A stretch of 64,000 bases of DNA, taken from Humibacillus sp. DSM 29435 (lineage in GTDB: Bacteria > Actinomycetota > Actinomycetes > Actinomycetales > Dermatophilaceae). A program made the translations under genes and the position numbers. Shown here piece after piece: positions 1 to 8,601 of this stretch. The stretch lies in assembly GCF_001758225.1 (NCBI RefSeq), contig NZ_MAST01000012.1, positions 372,001-436,000 of the forward strand. The letters are read 5' to 3'. Position 1 is the stretch's first letter. Each line of letters opens with the position of its first letter. Under the pieces are notes generated by a model. It had not been told where the DNA came from and did not search any database. It saw only the letters and a list, made by a program, of their open reading frames with translations.

Positions 1-1137
1 GCTCATGGCGCGCAGCACCTTGCCGTCGAGGTCGGGGGGCGCGATGTCGGCGAGGTTCTCGGCCATCGTCTTGCCGGTCACCGTGAGGCAGTCGCCGTGC
101 AGCAGGCCGGCATCGAGCAGCGCGCGCATGACGACCGGCACCCCGCCGACCCGGTCGATGTCGGTCATGACGTACTCACCGAACGGCTTGACGTCGGCCA
201 GGTGCGGCACCTTCGCGCCGACCCGGGAGAAGTCGTCGATGGTCAGGTCGACGTCGGCCTCGTGGGCCATGGCGAGCAGGTGCAGCACGGCGTTCGTCGA
301 CCCACCGAAGGCCATCACGACCGCGATGGCGTTCTCGAACGCCTCCTTCGTCATGATGTCGCGGGCGCGGATCCCCAGGCGCAGCAGGTTGACCACGGCC
401 TCGCCCGACTTGCGGGCGTAGCCGTCACGGCGACGGTCGGTGGCCGGTGGCGCCGCCGAACCGGGCAGGGACATGCCGATGGCTTCGGCCACCGACGCCA
501 TGGTGTTGGCGGTGTACATGCCGCCGCAGGCCCCCTCACCGGGGCAGATGGCCCGCTCGATGGCGTCGACGTCGGCGCGTGACATCCGCCCCGCAGCGCA
601 CGCGCCCACCGCCTCGAAGGCATCGATGATCGTGACCGTCCGCTCACTGCCGTCGGACAGCTTCGCGATGCCCGGCAGGATCGAGCCGGCGTAGAGGAAC
701 ACCGACGACAGGTTGAGCCGGGCCGCGGCCATGAGCATTCCCGGCAGCGACTTGTCGCAGCCGGCGAGCAGCACCGACCCGTCGAGCCGTTCGGCGTTCA
801 TGACGGTCTCGACGGAGTCTGCGATGACCTCTCGTGAGACGAGCGAGAAGTGCATGCCCTCGTGCCCCATCGAGATACCGTCGGACACCGAGATGGTGCC
901 GAACTCCAACGGGTACCCACCGCCGGCGTGCACTCCCTCCTTCACCGCCTTCGCGAGCCGGTCGAGCGAGAGGTTGCACGGCGTGATCTCGTTCCACGAG
1001 CTGGCGACGCCGATCTGCGGCTTGGCGAAGTCGTCGTCGCCCATCCCCACGGCCCGCAGCATCCCCCGCGCGGCGGTCTTCTCCAGACCGTCGGTGACGT
1101 CGCGGCTGCGGGGCTTGATGTCAGGGGTCTGAGTCAT
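1..1137 (-). CDS. ilvD: Dihydroxy-acid dehydratase IlvD (5' part; gene runs off the left edge)
   Basis: IlvD is the cytoplasmic Fe-S enzyme that dehydrates 2,3-dihydroxy-3-methyl acids to 2-keto acids in valine, leucine and isoleucine synthesis. Exactly 379 codons are present; the family is usually 560-620 residues, so the C-terminal third lies outside. Three cysteine segments are visible: [14 protein letters not shown] (Cys near residue 54), [10 protein letters not shown] (Cys near 127) and [15 protein letters not shown] (Cys near 204), matching the known cluster ligands. The start is the ATG at 1137. There is no Shine-Dalgarno, but TATGCT lies 7 nt upstream, so the transcript is probably leaderless. 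The gene is transcribed alone, away from the phosphatase gene to its right, which lies on the same strand but is separated by about 80 bp. Confidence 0.97.
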   Translation of the reverse strand, partial: MTQTPDIKPRSRDVTDGLEKTAARGMLRAVGMGDDDFAKPQIGVASSWNEITPCNLSLDRLAKAVKEGVHAGGGYPLEFGTISVSDGISMGHEGMHFSLVSREVIADSVETVMNAERLDGSVLLAGCDKSLPGMLMAAARLNLSSVFLYAGSILPGIAKLSDGSERTVTIIDAFEAVGACAAGRMSRADVDAIERAICPGEGACGGMYTANTMASVAEAIGMSLPGSAAPPATDRRRDGYARKSGEAVVNLLRLGIRARDIMTKEAFENAIAVVMAFGGSTNAVLHLLAMAHEADVDLTIDDFSRVGAKVPHLADVKPFGEYVMTDIDRVGGVPVVMRALLDAGLLHGDCLTVTGKTMAENLADIAPPDLDGKVLRAMS

Positions 1138-1150
1138 GCTCGCCAGCATA
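1138..1150 (-). promoter_or_regulatory. Leaderless promoter -10 box for ilvD
   Basis: TATGCT (1150-1145 on the minus strand) 7 nt before the ATG at 1137. Confidence 0.55.
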
Positions 1151-1215
1151 GAACCGGCCCCGCCGACCCGACACGGCATCTCAGCCGACGATCAGGTGAC
1201 GGGCCTGGATGCCGG

Positions 1216-1740
1216 TCAGCCCCTGCTCACGTGAAAGCGGAGCAACGAGCACGCGCCGAGGTCAAGGTCAGCCCACTCCCCGGCGTACTGCAGCACCGCC
1301 ATCCCGCTCGTGACGAACCCGGCGGCAAGGGCGTCGTGGGCCTCGCGGGAGCCGTCGCCATCGCAAAGCAGGCTGGTCAGGTTGGCCATCGTCGGATTGT
1401 GCCCGACCACGAGCACCCCGACCATGTCACCGGCATCCTCGCGAATCGTCTCGAGGGTCTGCTCGACTCCCCCGAGGTACACGCTGCGGCGAAACTCGAC
1501 GAACTCGGCGTTGGCCCCGCCATGACACGCCTGCTCCCACGTCTGGCGCGTGCGCACCGCCGTAGAGCAGATGACGAGGTCGGGAACGAGCCCCTCGTCT
1601 CGCAGCCAACGGCCGGCGGCCGACGCGTCGCGCCGACCCCGGGCGGCCAGCTCACGGTCGTGGTCGGGCTTGCCGAGCCCTTCCTCGGCCTTGGCGTGGC
1701 GCATCAGAACGAGGGTCTTCTCCCGCGCGGCGTTGCTCAT
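1216..1740 (-). CDS. SixA-like histidine phosphatase family protein
   Basis: A 174-residue single-domain member of the histidine phosphatase (phosphoglycerate mutase-like) superfamily, closest in size and motif layout to SixA phosphohistidine phosphatases. The N-terminal RHG-type motif LVLMRHAKAE (residues 10-19, catalytic His 15) is followed by ICSTAVRTRQTWE around residues 57-69, which supplies the second phosphate-binding Arg, and by VVGHNPTM around 112-119, which supplies the second active-site His. The substrate cannot be read from sequence: dephosphorylation of a phosphohistidine protein is the family expectation. The ATG at 1740 has CATGCT 6 nt upstream, consistent with a leaderless start. 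It is probably a monocistronic gene. Confidence 0.85.
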   Translation of the reverse strand: MSNAAREKTLVLMRHAKAEEGLGKPDHDRELAARGRRDASAAGRWLRDEGLVPDLVICSTAVRTRQTWEQACHGGANAEFVEFRRSVYLGGVEQTLETIREDAGDMVGVLVVGHNPTMANLTSLLCDGDGSREAHDALAAGFVTSGMAVLQYAGEWADLDLGACSLLRFHVSRG

Positions 1741-1848
1741 GCTCAGAGCATGCTCCCTCGACCGATGCTTGTCAGCCTGGCGGCCGGCGAGCGGGAGTCT
1801 GCCGTGCTGACGGTGCTGCTGCGCCCCGCCCCCTGAAGGCGGGGCGGC

Positions 1849-2145
1849 TCAGCCCCCCGAGACCGCGTTGACGATGTGCACCCGGGCCCCGCTCGGCACC
1901 ACGGTCTCCACTCCGCCGCTGCGAGTGGCGTCCTCGCCGTTGACGAACACCTTGACGTGGCGGCGGATCTCGCCCCGCTCGTCGCGCACCTTCCCGTCGA
2001 GGATGCGGTGCTCCGAGAAGGCGCGGTCGAGCAGCTCACGAACGGTCTGTGACTCTCCACCCCCGTCGACCTCGATCTCGGACACGCCACCCGCAAGGTC
2101 GCGCAGCATGCCCGGCAGGATGAGTCGAACAGGTGTGAGCGGCAT
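1849..2145 (-). CDS. MoaD/ThiS family ubiquitin-like protein
   Basis: A small (98-residue) ubiquitin-fold protein ending in Gly-Gly (AVSGG-stop), the hallmark of sulfur-carrier proteins such as MoaD and ThiS whose C-terminal glycine is adenylated and thiocarboxylated. The sequence begins MPLTPVRLILPGMLRDLAG and contains FVNGEDATRSGG near residues 67-78 and GARVHIVNAVSGG at the end. I chose the ATG at 2145 because GAGGA lies just upstream and the reading frame further out has no similarity; a longer start at 2181 would overlap the upstream gene. It lies 17 bp downstream of a BNR-repeat gene and is almost certainly cotranscribed with it. No moaE, thiG or cysM is adjacent, so the pathway it serves is not shown by context. 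Confidence 0.85.
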   Translation of the reverse strand: MPLTPVRLILPGMLRDLAGGVSEIEVDGGGESQTVRELLDRAFSEHRILDGKVRDERGEIRRHVKVFVNGEDATRSGGVETVVPSGARVHIVNAVSGG

Positions 2146-2162
2146 CCGAGATCCTCGGTGTC

Positions 2163-3275
2163 TCAGGCTGTCTCGCGACAAGGGACCCGCGCCGCCCGCA
2201 CCACGAGCACGTCAGGCAGCTGGGTGACGATGCGCTCGAACGACTCGCCCTCGTCGACCGAGGCGAAGACGTCGCCGTTGCGGGTACCGAGGTAGACCCC
2301 CACCGGCTCGTCGTCGTCGCCGGCATCGGTGCAGGCGGCGTCGCGCAGCACGCAGGTGAAGCTGTCGGTGGGCAGGCCATCGGCTTGCATCCGCCAGCTG
2401 CGGCCCGAGTCGTCGGAGCGCTGAACCTGCAGGTGCGCATCGGGTGGGATGCGCTCGCCGTCATCGGCAACCGGAACGTTCCAGACGACGCCCGGCCGAC
2501 GGGGGTGGGCCAGGATCGTGAAGCCGAAGTCGGTGGGCAGCCCGTCGGCGATCGACTGCCAGCTCTGGCCGCGGTCACCAGAGCGGTAGACCCCCTTGTG
2601 GTTCTGGGCGAAGAGCTCGCCGTCGACGCCGCGAGCGACCTTGTGCACGCACTGGCCGAACTCGGGATACTCGTCGTCGGGCAGGAAGTACGCCCGGATA
2701 CCAGGGTTGCTCGCCGACCAAGACGCCCCTGAATCGCTCGAGCGGTAGACCCCGCCGGCACTCATGGCCACGAGCAGCGCCTCCGGGTGCCCGGGCTCCG
2801 CCACGATGGTGTGCACCGCCCCGCCACCGAACCCCGGCTCCCAGCGAGGCCGGTGGGGATGGTTCCACAGACCCCTCACCAGGTCGTAGTGACGACCGCC
2901 GTCGGCGCTGCGGAACAAGGCGTGCGGCTCGACGCCGGCCCACACGACGTCATCGTCGTTGGGATCCGGCGTCAGCTGCCAGATGCGTTCGAGCGCGGTC
3001 TCGGTGTCGCTCGGAAACGCCACGGCACGGTCGGCGCTCTCGGTGAACGTGCGTCCGCCGTCGTCGCTCGTCTGCACCGTCGGGCCCCAGTGCCACGACT
3101 TGACGCCCGCGAGAACCGTCGAGCGCCCCGCCCGGGTGTCGATCGCCACGGAGGCGACCTCGCTCATGAGAAAGTGCGGGCCCTCGACCGACCACGTGCG
3201 GCGGTCGTCGCTGCGGGCGATCCACAGGCCCTTGCGAGTGCCGATGGCCACGATGGACTCCGTCGATCCGCTCAT
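2163..3275 (-). CDS. BNR/Asp-box repeat beta-propeller protein (sialidase-like fold)
   Basis: A roughly 370-residue protein built from repeated Asp-box motifs (S-x-D-x-G-x-x-W/F): SDDGGRTF, SADGGRHY, SSDSGASW, SGDRGQSW, SDDSGRSW and SVDEGESF are all visible, spaced as expected for a six-bladed propeller. Automated pipelines often call such proteins exo-alpha-sialidase or glycosyl hydrolase, but I see no signal peptide and no sialidase FRIP/RIP arginine motif, so I do not assign catalytic activity. The start is uncertain: ATG at 3275 begins MSGSTESIVAIGTRKGLW, while in-frame GTG codons at 3281 and 3290 are also possible. The gene is followed at 17 bp by the MoaD-like gene, a pairing that suggests a shared unknown function. 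Confidence 0.75.
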   Translation of the reverse strand: MSGSTESIVAIGTRKGLWIARSDDRRTWSVEGPHFLMSEVASVAIDTRAGRSTVLAGVKSWHWGPTVQTSDDGGRTFTESADRAVAFPSDTETALERIWQLTPDPNDDDVVWAGVEPHALFRSADGGRHYDLVRGLWNHPHRPRWEPGFGGGAVHTIVAEPGHPEALLVAMSAGGVYRSSDSGASWSASNPGIRAYFLPDDEYPEFGQCVHKVARGVDGELFAQNHKGVYRSGDRGQSWQSIADGLPTDFGFTILAHPRRPGVVWNVPVADDGERIPPDAHLQVQRSDDSGRSWRMQADGLPTDSFTCVLRDAACTDAGDDDEPVGVYLGTRNGDVFASVDEGESFERIVTQLPDVLVVRAARVPCRETA

Positions 3276-3318
3276 GTTCACAGTGTCCACTATCGCTCTG
3301 ACACTGACAAGGGTCGAG

Positions 3319-4266
3319 CTACCGGTTCACGATGTTGACCAGCGGCTCACCGTCTCGCAGCGCCTCGGCCTGGCGTCGGATCAGGGCCAGCGCCCGTGGC
3401 CGCATGGCCGTCGTCGCTCCCCCCACGTGCGGCGTGACGAGCACCCCCGGAGTGGTCCAGGCCGGGTGGTCGGCGGGAAGCGGCTCGGGGTCGGTCACAT
3501 CGAGAGCGGCGCGCAGTCGTCCCGAGGCGCACTCGGCCAGCAGGTCGGCCGTGACCACCACCGGCCCGCGCGCGACGTTCACCACCAGGGCCCGGTCGGG
3601 CAGGCGAGCCAGCAGCCCGGCATCCACGAGCCCCCGGGTCGCCTCGTTCAGCGGCACGATGACGACCAGCACGTCGGCGGCGGCGGCCAGCTCGGGCAGC
3701 TCGTCGATGCCGTGCACCCGGTCGACGAGGTCGTCTCCCGCTCGAGCCCGCGACGCCACGACGGTGATCTCGACCTCGAACGGCAGGAACCGTCTGACGA
3801 TGGCGCGGCCGATGTGTCCGTAGCCGATGACGACCACCCGCTTGTCGGCCAGGGCCGGCCGAATCGAGGTGGGTAGCCATTCCGAGCGAGACTGCGCCTC
3901 GACCAGCTCCGGGATGCCGCGCAGCGAGGCGAGCGACAGGGTGAGCACGAGCTCGGCCGTGCTCGCGTCGTGCACGCCGGCGGCGTTGCACAGGGCGACG
4001 CCCGGCGGCACGTCGGCCACGTAGTGGTCGTAGCCGGCGCTCTGCAGCTGCAGCACCTCAAGGGCGGGCACCTGTGGCGTCAGATCGCGTAGAGAGACGC
4101 TGCCCAGGTAGGGCGTCACCGCCAGACGCACCTCGGCGGCCCGCGCGTGAGGGGAGGCCAGGTTCCAGACGACCACCTCGACGCCCTCGATGTCTGAGAG
4201 CGGCGCCAGGTAGGTGGGGTCGGGAACGGAGACGACGAGCGGCTGGCCGGCGTGCGCGGTGGTCAT
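3319..4266 (-). CDS. D-isomer-specific 2-hydroxyacid dehydrogenase
   Basis: A 315-residue NAD(P)-dependent dehydrogenase of the D-2-hydroxyacid family (glyoxylate/hydroxypyruvate reductase, phosphoglycerate dehydrogenase relatives). The Rossmann dinucleotide motif is VVVIGYGHIGRAI (GxGxxG, near residues 145-157). The catalytic residues are recognisable: Arg in VNVARGPVV, Glu in VTDPEPLP and His in VTPHVGGAT. There is no ACT domain, so it is not a full SerA. The true substrate cannot be told. I chose the ATG at 4266 over a GTG at 4275 because TAGCGT sits 7 nt upstream of the ATG, the spacing seen for leaderless genes throughout the window; the GTG would lie inside that promoter-to-start interval. 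Confidence 0.9.
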   Translation of the reverse strand: MTTAHAGQPLVVSVPDPTYLAPLSDIEGVEVVVWNLASPHARAAEVRLAVTPYLGSVSLRDLTPQVPALEVLQLQSAGYDHYVADVPPGVALCNAAGVHDASTAELVLTLSLASLRGIPELVEAQSRSEWLPTSIRPALADKRVVVIGYGHIGRAIVRRFLPFEVEITVVASRARAGDDLVDRVHGIDELPELAAAADVLVVIVPLNEATRGLVDAGLLARLPDRALVVNVARGPVVVTADLLAECASGRLRAALDVTDPEPLPADHPAWTTPGVLVTPHVGGATTAMRPRALALIRRQAEALRDGEPLVNIVNR

Positions 4267-4279
4267 GTGGAGCACGCTA
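4267..4279 (-). promoter_or_regulatory. Leaderless promoter -10 box for the 2-hydroxyacid dehydrogenase
   Basis: TAGCGT (4279-4274 on the minus strand) 7 nt before the ATG at 4266; it decides the start. Confidence 0.55.
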
Positions 4280-4340
4280 GCGGCCGGCCGTCGGCCGGAC
4301 GCCAGAGGTGGGCCGCCGAGCTCGGAGTAATCTCCCCCTC

Positions 4341-5006
4341 GTGAACACGCACCCGCGAGTGCTCTCGCTCAACGTCGGTCGCGGTCAGCCCACGGGTCTC
4401 CCCGCCGCCCCGACCTCCGGTATCGACAAGCGCCCGGTGGCCCGCATCGAGATCCGCGACCCCGGGCCCAAGAGGGGCGGGCTGGGCAGCGGCGTGGTGG
4501 GCGACACCATCGGCGACCAGCGCCACCACGGCGGGGTGACCCAGGCCGTCTACGCCTACCCGCGGGAGGACCAGCAGTGGTGGGCCGAGCAGCTGCGACG
4601 GCCCATCGCCCCAGGCGGTTTCGGAGAGAACGTCACCACCGTCGGAGTCGACGCCACCCACGCGCTCGTAGGCGAGAGGTGGCGCATCGGCCCGGTCGTG
4701 CTGCGGGTCGAGGTGCCGCGCATCCCGTGTGCCACCTTCGCTCGACACATGAACGAGCGAGGCTGGGTCAAGCGGTTCGCCGCCCCGGGACGCACCGGCG
4801 CCTACCTCTCGGTCGTCAGCCCCGGGACGATCTCGACAGACGACGCTATCGACATCGAGCGCCCTGACCACGACATCGACCTGCTCAGTGTCTTCCGGGC
4901 CATCATGGGCGACCTGGAGGCGGCCCGTCGTGTGCTGTCGTCGGGCGTGCTCAGCCCGACCGAACACGACTATCTGGCAGGCACCTTCGCCCGACGCACC
5001 CACTGA
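4341..5006 (+). CDS. MOSC domain-containing protein (YiiM-like)
   Basis: A protein of about 221 residues with the MOSC fold shared by molybdenum cofactor sulfurases and the molybdo-enzyme YiiM. The N-terminus RVLSLNVGRG, the segment GDTIGDQRHHGGVTQAVYAYPRED and the GGFGENVTT motif are characteristic, followed by PRIPCATF, which carries the conserved cysteine proposed to bind molybdenum in this family. The C-terminal part (VSPGTISTDDAI) matches the YiiM-type arrangement. I prefer the GTG at 4341, just before RVLSLN, although a GTG at 4308 is in frame. The gene is divergent from the hydroxyacid dehydrogenase at 4266. YiiM relatives reduce N-hydroxylated compounds; that activity is inferred from family only. 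Confidence 0.88.
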   Translation: MNTHPRVLSLNVGRGQPTGLPAAPTSGIDKRPVARIEIRDPGPKRGGLGSGVVGDTIGDQRHHGGVTQAVYAYPREDQQWWAEQLRRPIAPGGFGENVTTVGVDATHALVGERWRIGPVVLRVEVPRIPCATFARHMNERGWVKRFAAPGRTGAYLSVVSPGTISTDDAIDIERPDHDIDLLSVFRAIMGDLEAARRVLSSGVLSPTEHDYLAGTFARRTH

Positions 5007-5067
5007 CCCTCACCCCGCCACCTGAACGCGGTGCCGGTCGTCGCACCGTCATGGGCGACAATGGGGC

Positions 5068-6264
5068 ATGTCGAACGCCCGTCGCCCTCCGCGCCGTGCC
5101 ATCGCCGCGGTCATCGTTCTTCCCGTCGTGCTGGTCGCCGGCTGCACCTCCTCGCCGCCGGCAGGGCCGCCACAGGGCGAGGCCGTGCCCCCGACGGTCA
5201 GCACGTCAACCTCCGGAAAGCCGACAGCGACGAGCACTGCCGGTTCAGGCTCAGGCACCTCGTCAGGACCCGCGAGCACCACGGCCACGACGTCGGCACC
5301 CGCCGTCACCACCCTCCTCGGCGGACTCGACCGCCCGTGGTCGATCGCCATGCTCCCCGACGGTTCCGGCCTCATCAGCGCGCGCAACACGGGCGAGGTT
5401 CACCACGTCGCGGCCCCAGGGGCCTCCAGCCCACCGGTGGTGGTCGGCCGGCTGCCCATCGGCCGCACCTCCGGCGAAGGCGGCCTGCTCGGGCTCGCCG
5501 TGCGGGCCGACTTCGAGACCGACCCGGTGGTCTATGCGTACTACTCCACCGAGAACGACAACCGCATCGCTGCCCTGCCCTGGGCCGACGGACGGCTCGG
5601 AGCGCCGAAGGTCATCTTCAGCGGCATCCCCCGTGGCACCAACCACAACGGGGGCCGCATCGCGTTCGGGCCCGACGGCTACCTCTACGTCGGCACCGGC
5701 GAGGCGGGCGACACCTCTCTGGCGCAGAACCTCGGCTCGCTCGGCGGCAAGATCCTGCGCCTCACCCCCGCCGGTGAGCCGGCACCCGGCAACCCGTTCG
5801 GCGGATCGCCCATCTGGTCGTACGGGCACCGCAACGTGCAGGGGCTGGCGTGGGACAGCCAGAAGCGGCTCTGGGCCAGCGAGTTCGGCGCTGACACGCA
5901 CGACGAGCTCAACCTCATAGAGCCCGGCCGCAACTACGGCTGGCCCGAGGTCGAGGGCCGGGCCACAGACAAGAACTTCGTCGACCCCGTCGCGCAGTGG
6001 TCACCGTCAGAGATGTCTCCGAGCGGTATCACGATCGGGCCTGACGGTGCGGTCTACATCGCCGCGCTCCGGGGGCAGTCGGTCTGGCGGGTGCCGATCA
6101 ACGACGACGGAACGGCCGGAACCCCCAGTCGCCACCTCGAGGGCACCTACGGCCGTCTCCGTGACCTGCATTTCGTCAGCGCCGACCGGGTGTGGATCCT
6201 CACGAACAACGGCACCGACGACCGGCTCCTGTCGCTGCCCGCCGCTTCGCTGGGCGTCAGCTGA
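5068..6264 (+). CDS. PQQ-dependent-type aldose sugar dehydrogenase lipoprotein
   Basis: A 398-residue secreted lipoprotein: a basic N-terminus, a hydrophobic stretch AAVIVLPVVLVAGC and a lipobox with Cys near residue 26, then a Ser/Thr/Pro-rich linker to about residue 80. The remainder is a six-bladed beta-propeller of the glucose/sorbosone dehydrogenase family: LDRPWSIAMLPDGS, GGLLGLAVRADF, GTNHNGGRIAFGPDGYLYV, SYGHRNVQGLAW and EFGADTHDELN. Family members oxidise aldose sugars with pyrroloquinoline quinone, but no PQQ synthesis genes are in the window, so the cofactor is inferred. The ATG at 5068 has GACAAT 5 nt upstream; no Shine-Dalgarno is seen. Confidence 0.9.
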   Translation: MSNARRPPRRAIAAVIVLPVVLVAGCTSSPPAGPPQGEAVPPTVSTSTSGKPTATSTAGSGSGTSSGPASTTATTSAPAVTTLLGGLDRPWSIAMLPDGSGLISARNTGEVHHVAAPGASSPPVVVGRLPIGRTSGEGGLLGLAVRADFETDPVVYAYYSTENDNRIAALPWADGRLGAPKVIFSGIPRGTNHNGGRIAFGPDGYLYVGTGEAGDTSLAQNLGSLGGKILRLTPAGEPAPGNPFGGSPIWSYGHRNVQGLAWDSQKRLWASEFGADTHDELNLIEPGRNYGWPEVEGRATDKNFVDPVAQWSPSEMSPSGITIGPDGAVYIAALRGQSVWRVPINDDGTAGTPSRHLEGTYGRLRDLHFVSADRVWILTNNGTDDRLLSLPAASLGVS

Positions 6265-6331
6265 GCGCAGCTGGCCACAGCTAAGGTGTGACGAGGTCGC
6301 ACGGCGCGGCCGCCCCGACGAGGAGGCAACC

Positions 6332-7018
6332 ATGTCCGAGCTCGACGAGATCCTCCGCCAGGTGCCGATCAGCCAGCTCGCGAGCCAGTGGGGGGTCGAC
6401 GAGAGCGAGATCACCGCCGCCACCCAGCACGCCCTACCGGCGCTGCTCGGGGGCCTGCAGGCGAACGCCCAGGACCCGAAGGCGGCCGACTCCATCGTCT
6501 CGGCTCTGTCGAACCACGGCGGCGCGGTGCGAGGCCTCGACGACATCGACGAGCACGACGGCCAGAAGATCGTCGGAAACATCTTCGGTGGGAACCAGGA
6601 CCAGGTCGTGAGCCAGCTCGGTGGTCTCGGCGGTTCATCGGGCTTGATCGTCTCCAAGCTCATGCCGATCCTCGCGCCCATCGTCATGTCGTGGCTGGCC
6701 AACAAGATGAGCGGGTCAGGGGGCCTCGGCGGCGTGCTCGGGGGGATGCTCGGAGGCGGCACCGCAGCGCCGACCACCACTGACGCTGCCGCCACCACCG
6801 ACGCCGACTCCGGCGCGCTCTTCCCCGGTGGCGCGGGCAGCACGAGCGCCCCGACCCAGAGCCCGACAGACAGCGCTCCAGCCGCCGGTGCGACCGGTGC
6901 GACCAGTTCGCTTCAGGACATCCTCGGCTCCGTGCTCGGCGGCGGGGCCTCGTCAGGCGGCGGCAGCGACATCCTCGGCGGGCTGCTGGGCGGCCTGCTC
7001 GGCGGCGGCAAGCGCTGA
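6332..7018 (+). CDS. DUF937 domain-containing protein
   Basis: A 228-residue protein whose N-terminal half matches DUF937: LDEILRQVPISQLASQWGVDESEITAATQHALPALL, then VGNIFGGNQDQV. The middle has a short hydrophobic segment (LIVSKLMPILAPIVMSWLA) that may be buried or membrane-associated. The C-terminal half is low complexity, rich in Gly/Ala/Ser/Thr, with repeated LGGLLGG units. The function of DUF937 is not established; related YidB of E. coli is also uncharacterised. The start at 6332 is secured by AGGAGG 5 nt upstream, one of the strongest ribosome binding sites in the window; upstream open frame extending to 6047 overlaps the sugar dehydrogenase gene and is not coding. Confidence 0.88.
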   Translation: MSELDEILRQVPISQLASQWGVDESEITAATQHALPALLGGLQANAQDPKAADSIVSALSNHGGAVRGLDDIDEHDGQKIVGNIFGGNQDQVVSQLGGLGGSSGLIVSKLMPILAPIVMSWLANKMSGSGGLGGVLGGMLGGGTAAPTTTDAAATTDADSGALFPGGAGSTSAPTQSPTDSAPAAGATGATSSLQDILGSVLGGGASSGGGSDILGGLLGGLLGGGKR

Positions 7019-7037
7019 GCCCGCCGCGGTCAGCCGG

Positions 7038-8600
7038 CTACTGCAGCTTGGCGAGGATCAGCTCGCGGGCCTTGCCGGCGTCGGCCTGACCCTTCATGGC
7101 CTTCATGACCTGACCGATGAGCGCCCCGGCGGCCGCGACCTTGCCGTCGCTGATCTTGGCCGCCACGTCGGGGTTGGCGGCGATCACGACGTCGACCGCG
7201 GCCTCGAGAGCGCCGTCGTCCTGCTTCAGCTCGAGCCCCTTGGCGTCGGCGACGGCGGTAGGCCCGCCTTCGCCGGCCAGCACGCCGCTCAGCACCTCGC
7301 GCGCCATCGAGTCGTTGAGCCGGCCGGATCTGACGAGTGAGTCGAGCTCAGCCACGGTCGCCGGAGTGAAGCCGATACCGGCCGCGTACGACACGAGGTC
7401 GGTGGCCTCTTCGTTGGCGCGCCGAGAGGGCTCGCCGAGCCACCACTTGCGCGCCGCAGCCGGGCTCGCGCCCGCTGCCACCGTCTGCTCGATCAGCTCG
7501 GCAGCACCGGCGTTGTAGACGTCGCGCATCTCGAGATCGCTGTAGCCCCAGTCGTTCTGGAGGCGCTTGCGGCGCTCGGCCGGCGGCTCGGGCAGGGTGG
7601 CAGCCAGAGCCTCGACCAGCTCTCGCGACGGGGCGACCGGCACGAGGTCGGGCTCGGGGAAGTAGCGGTAGTCGTCGGCGTCCGACTTCACGCGGCCCGA
7701 CGTGGTGACCCCGGTGTCCTCGTGCCAGTGCCTGGTCTCCTGCAGGATCGAGCGGCCGGAGTCGAGCACGGCGGCGTGCCGCGAGATCTCGTAGCGGATG
7801 GCCCGCTCGACCGATCGCAGCGAGTTGACGTTCTTCGTCTCGGTGCGGGTGCCGAGCGGCACCGCCAGCTGTTCGGCGCTGGTCGGCTCCCCTGTCTTGG
7901 CGCGCAACGAGACGTTCGCGTCGCAGCGCATCGAGCCCTGCTCCATCTTGACGTCGCTGACGTCGAGGGCGCGCAGCAGCTCGCGCAGGGCCGCCACGTA
8001 GGCCTTCGCCACCTCCGGCGCCCGCGCCCCAGCGCCGACCAGCGGCTTGGTCACGATCTCGATCAGCGGGATGCCGGCCCGGTTGTAGTCGACGAGCGAG
8101 TGGTCAGCCCCGTGTATCCGACCGGTGGCGCCGCCGATGTGCAGGGACTTGCCGGTGTCCTCCTCCATGTGGGCCCGCTCGATCTCGACGCGGAAGACCT
8201 CTGTGCCGCCGGACCCATCGTCAACGTCGACATCGAGGTAGCCCTCGAAGGCGATCGGCTCGTCGTACTGCGAGGTCTGGAAGTTCTTCGGCATGTCGGG
8301 GTAGAAGTAGTTCTTCCGCGCGAACCGGCACCACGACGCGATCTCGCAGTTGAGGGCCAGCCCGATGCGGATGGCCGACTCGACGGCCTTCTCGTTGACC
8401 ACGGGCAGGGCGCCCGGCAGGCCGAGGCAGACCGGGCACACCTGCGAGTTGGGCTCGGCGCCGAACTCGGTGGGGCACCCGCAGAACATCTTCGTGTTGG
8501 TGTGCAGCTCGACGTGCACCTCGAGGCCCATGACCGGGTCGAACCGCGAGAGGGCCTCGTCATAGTCCACAACGGCATCCGCCTGGTGGGTGGTGGTCAT
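7038..8600 (-). CDS. gatB: Asp-tRNA(Asn)/Glu-tRNA(Gln) amidotransferase subunit B
   Basis: GatB (520 residues) binds mischarged Glu-tRNA(Gln) or Asp-tRNA(Asn) and phosphorylates the carboxyl group for amidation with ammonia from GatA. The N-terminal signature [20 protein letters not shown], the CxxC segment [30 protein letters not shown] and the tRNA-binding tail domain ([32 protein letters not shown]) are all present and the length is typical. The correct start is the ATG at 8600, preceded by AAGGGAG at 6-12 nt; open frame continues far upstream through gatA in another frame and is spurious. The start lies one base after the gatA stop, so the two are translationally coupled. Confidence 0.98.
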   Translation of the reverse strand: MTTTHQADAVVDYDEALSRFDPVMGLEVHVELHTNTKMFCGCPTEFGAEPNSQVCPVCLGLPGALPVVNEKAVESAIRIGLALNCEIASWCRFARKNYFYPDMPKNFQTSQYDEPIAFEGYLDVDVDDGSGGTEVFRVEIERAHMEEDTGKSLHIGGATGRIHGADHSLVDYNRAGIPLIEIVTKPLVGAGARAPEVAKAYVAALRELLRALDVSDVKMEQGSMRCDANVSLRAKTGEPTSAEQLAVPLGTRTETKNVNSLRSVERAIRYEISRHAAVLDSGRSILQETRHWHEDTGVTTSGRVKSDADDYRYFPEPDLVPVAPSRELVEALAATLPEPPAERRKRLQNDWGYSDLEMRDVYNAGAAELIEQTVAAGASPAAARKWWLGEPSRRANEEATDLVSYAAGIGFTPATVAELDSLVRSGRLNDSMAREVLSGVLAGEGGPTAVADAKGLELKQDDGALEAAVDVVIAANPDVAAKISDGKVAAAGALIGQVMKAMKGQADAGKARELILAKLQ

Positions 8601-8601
8601 G

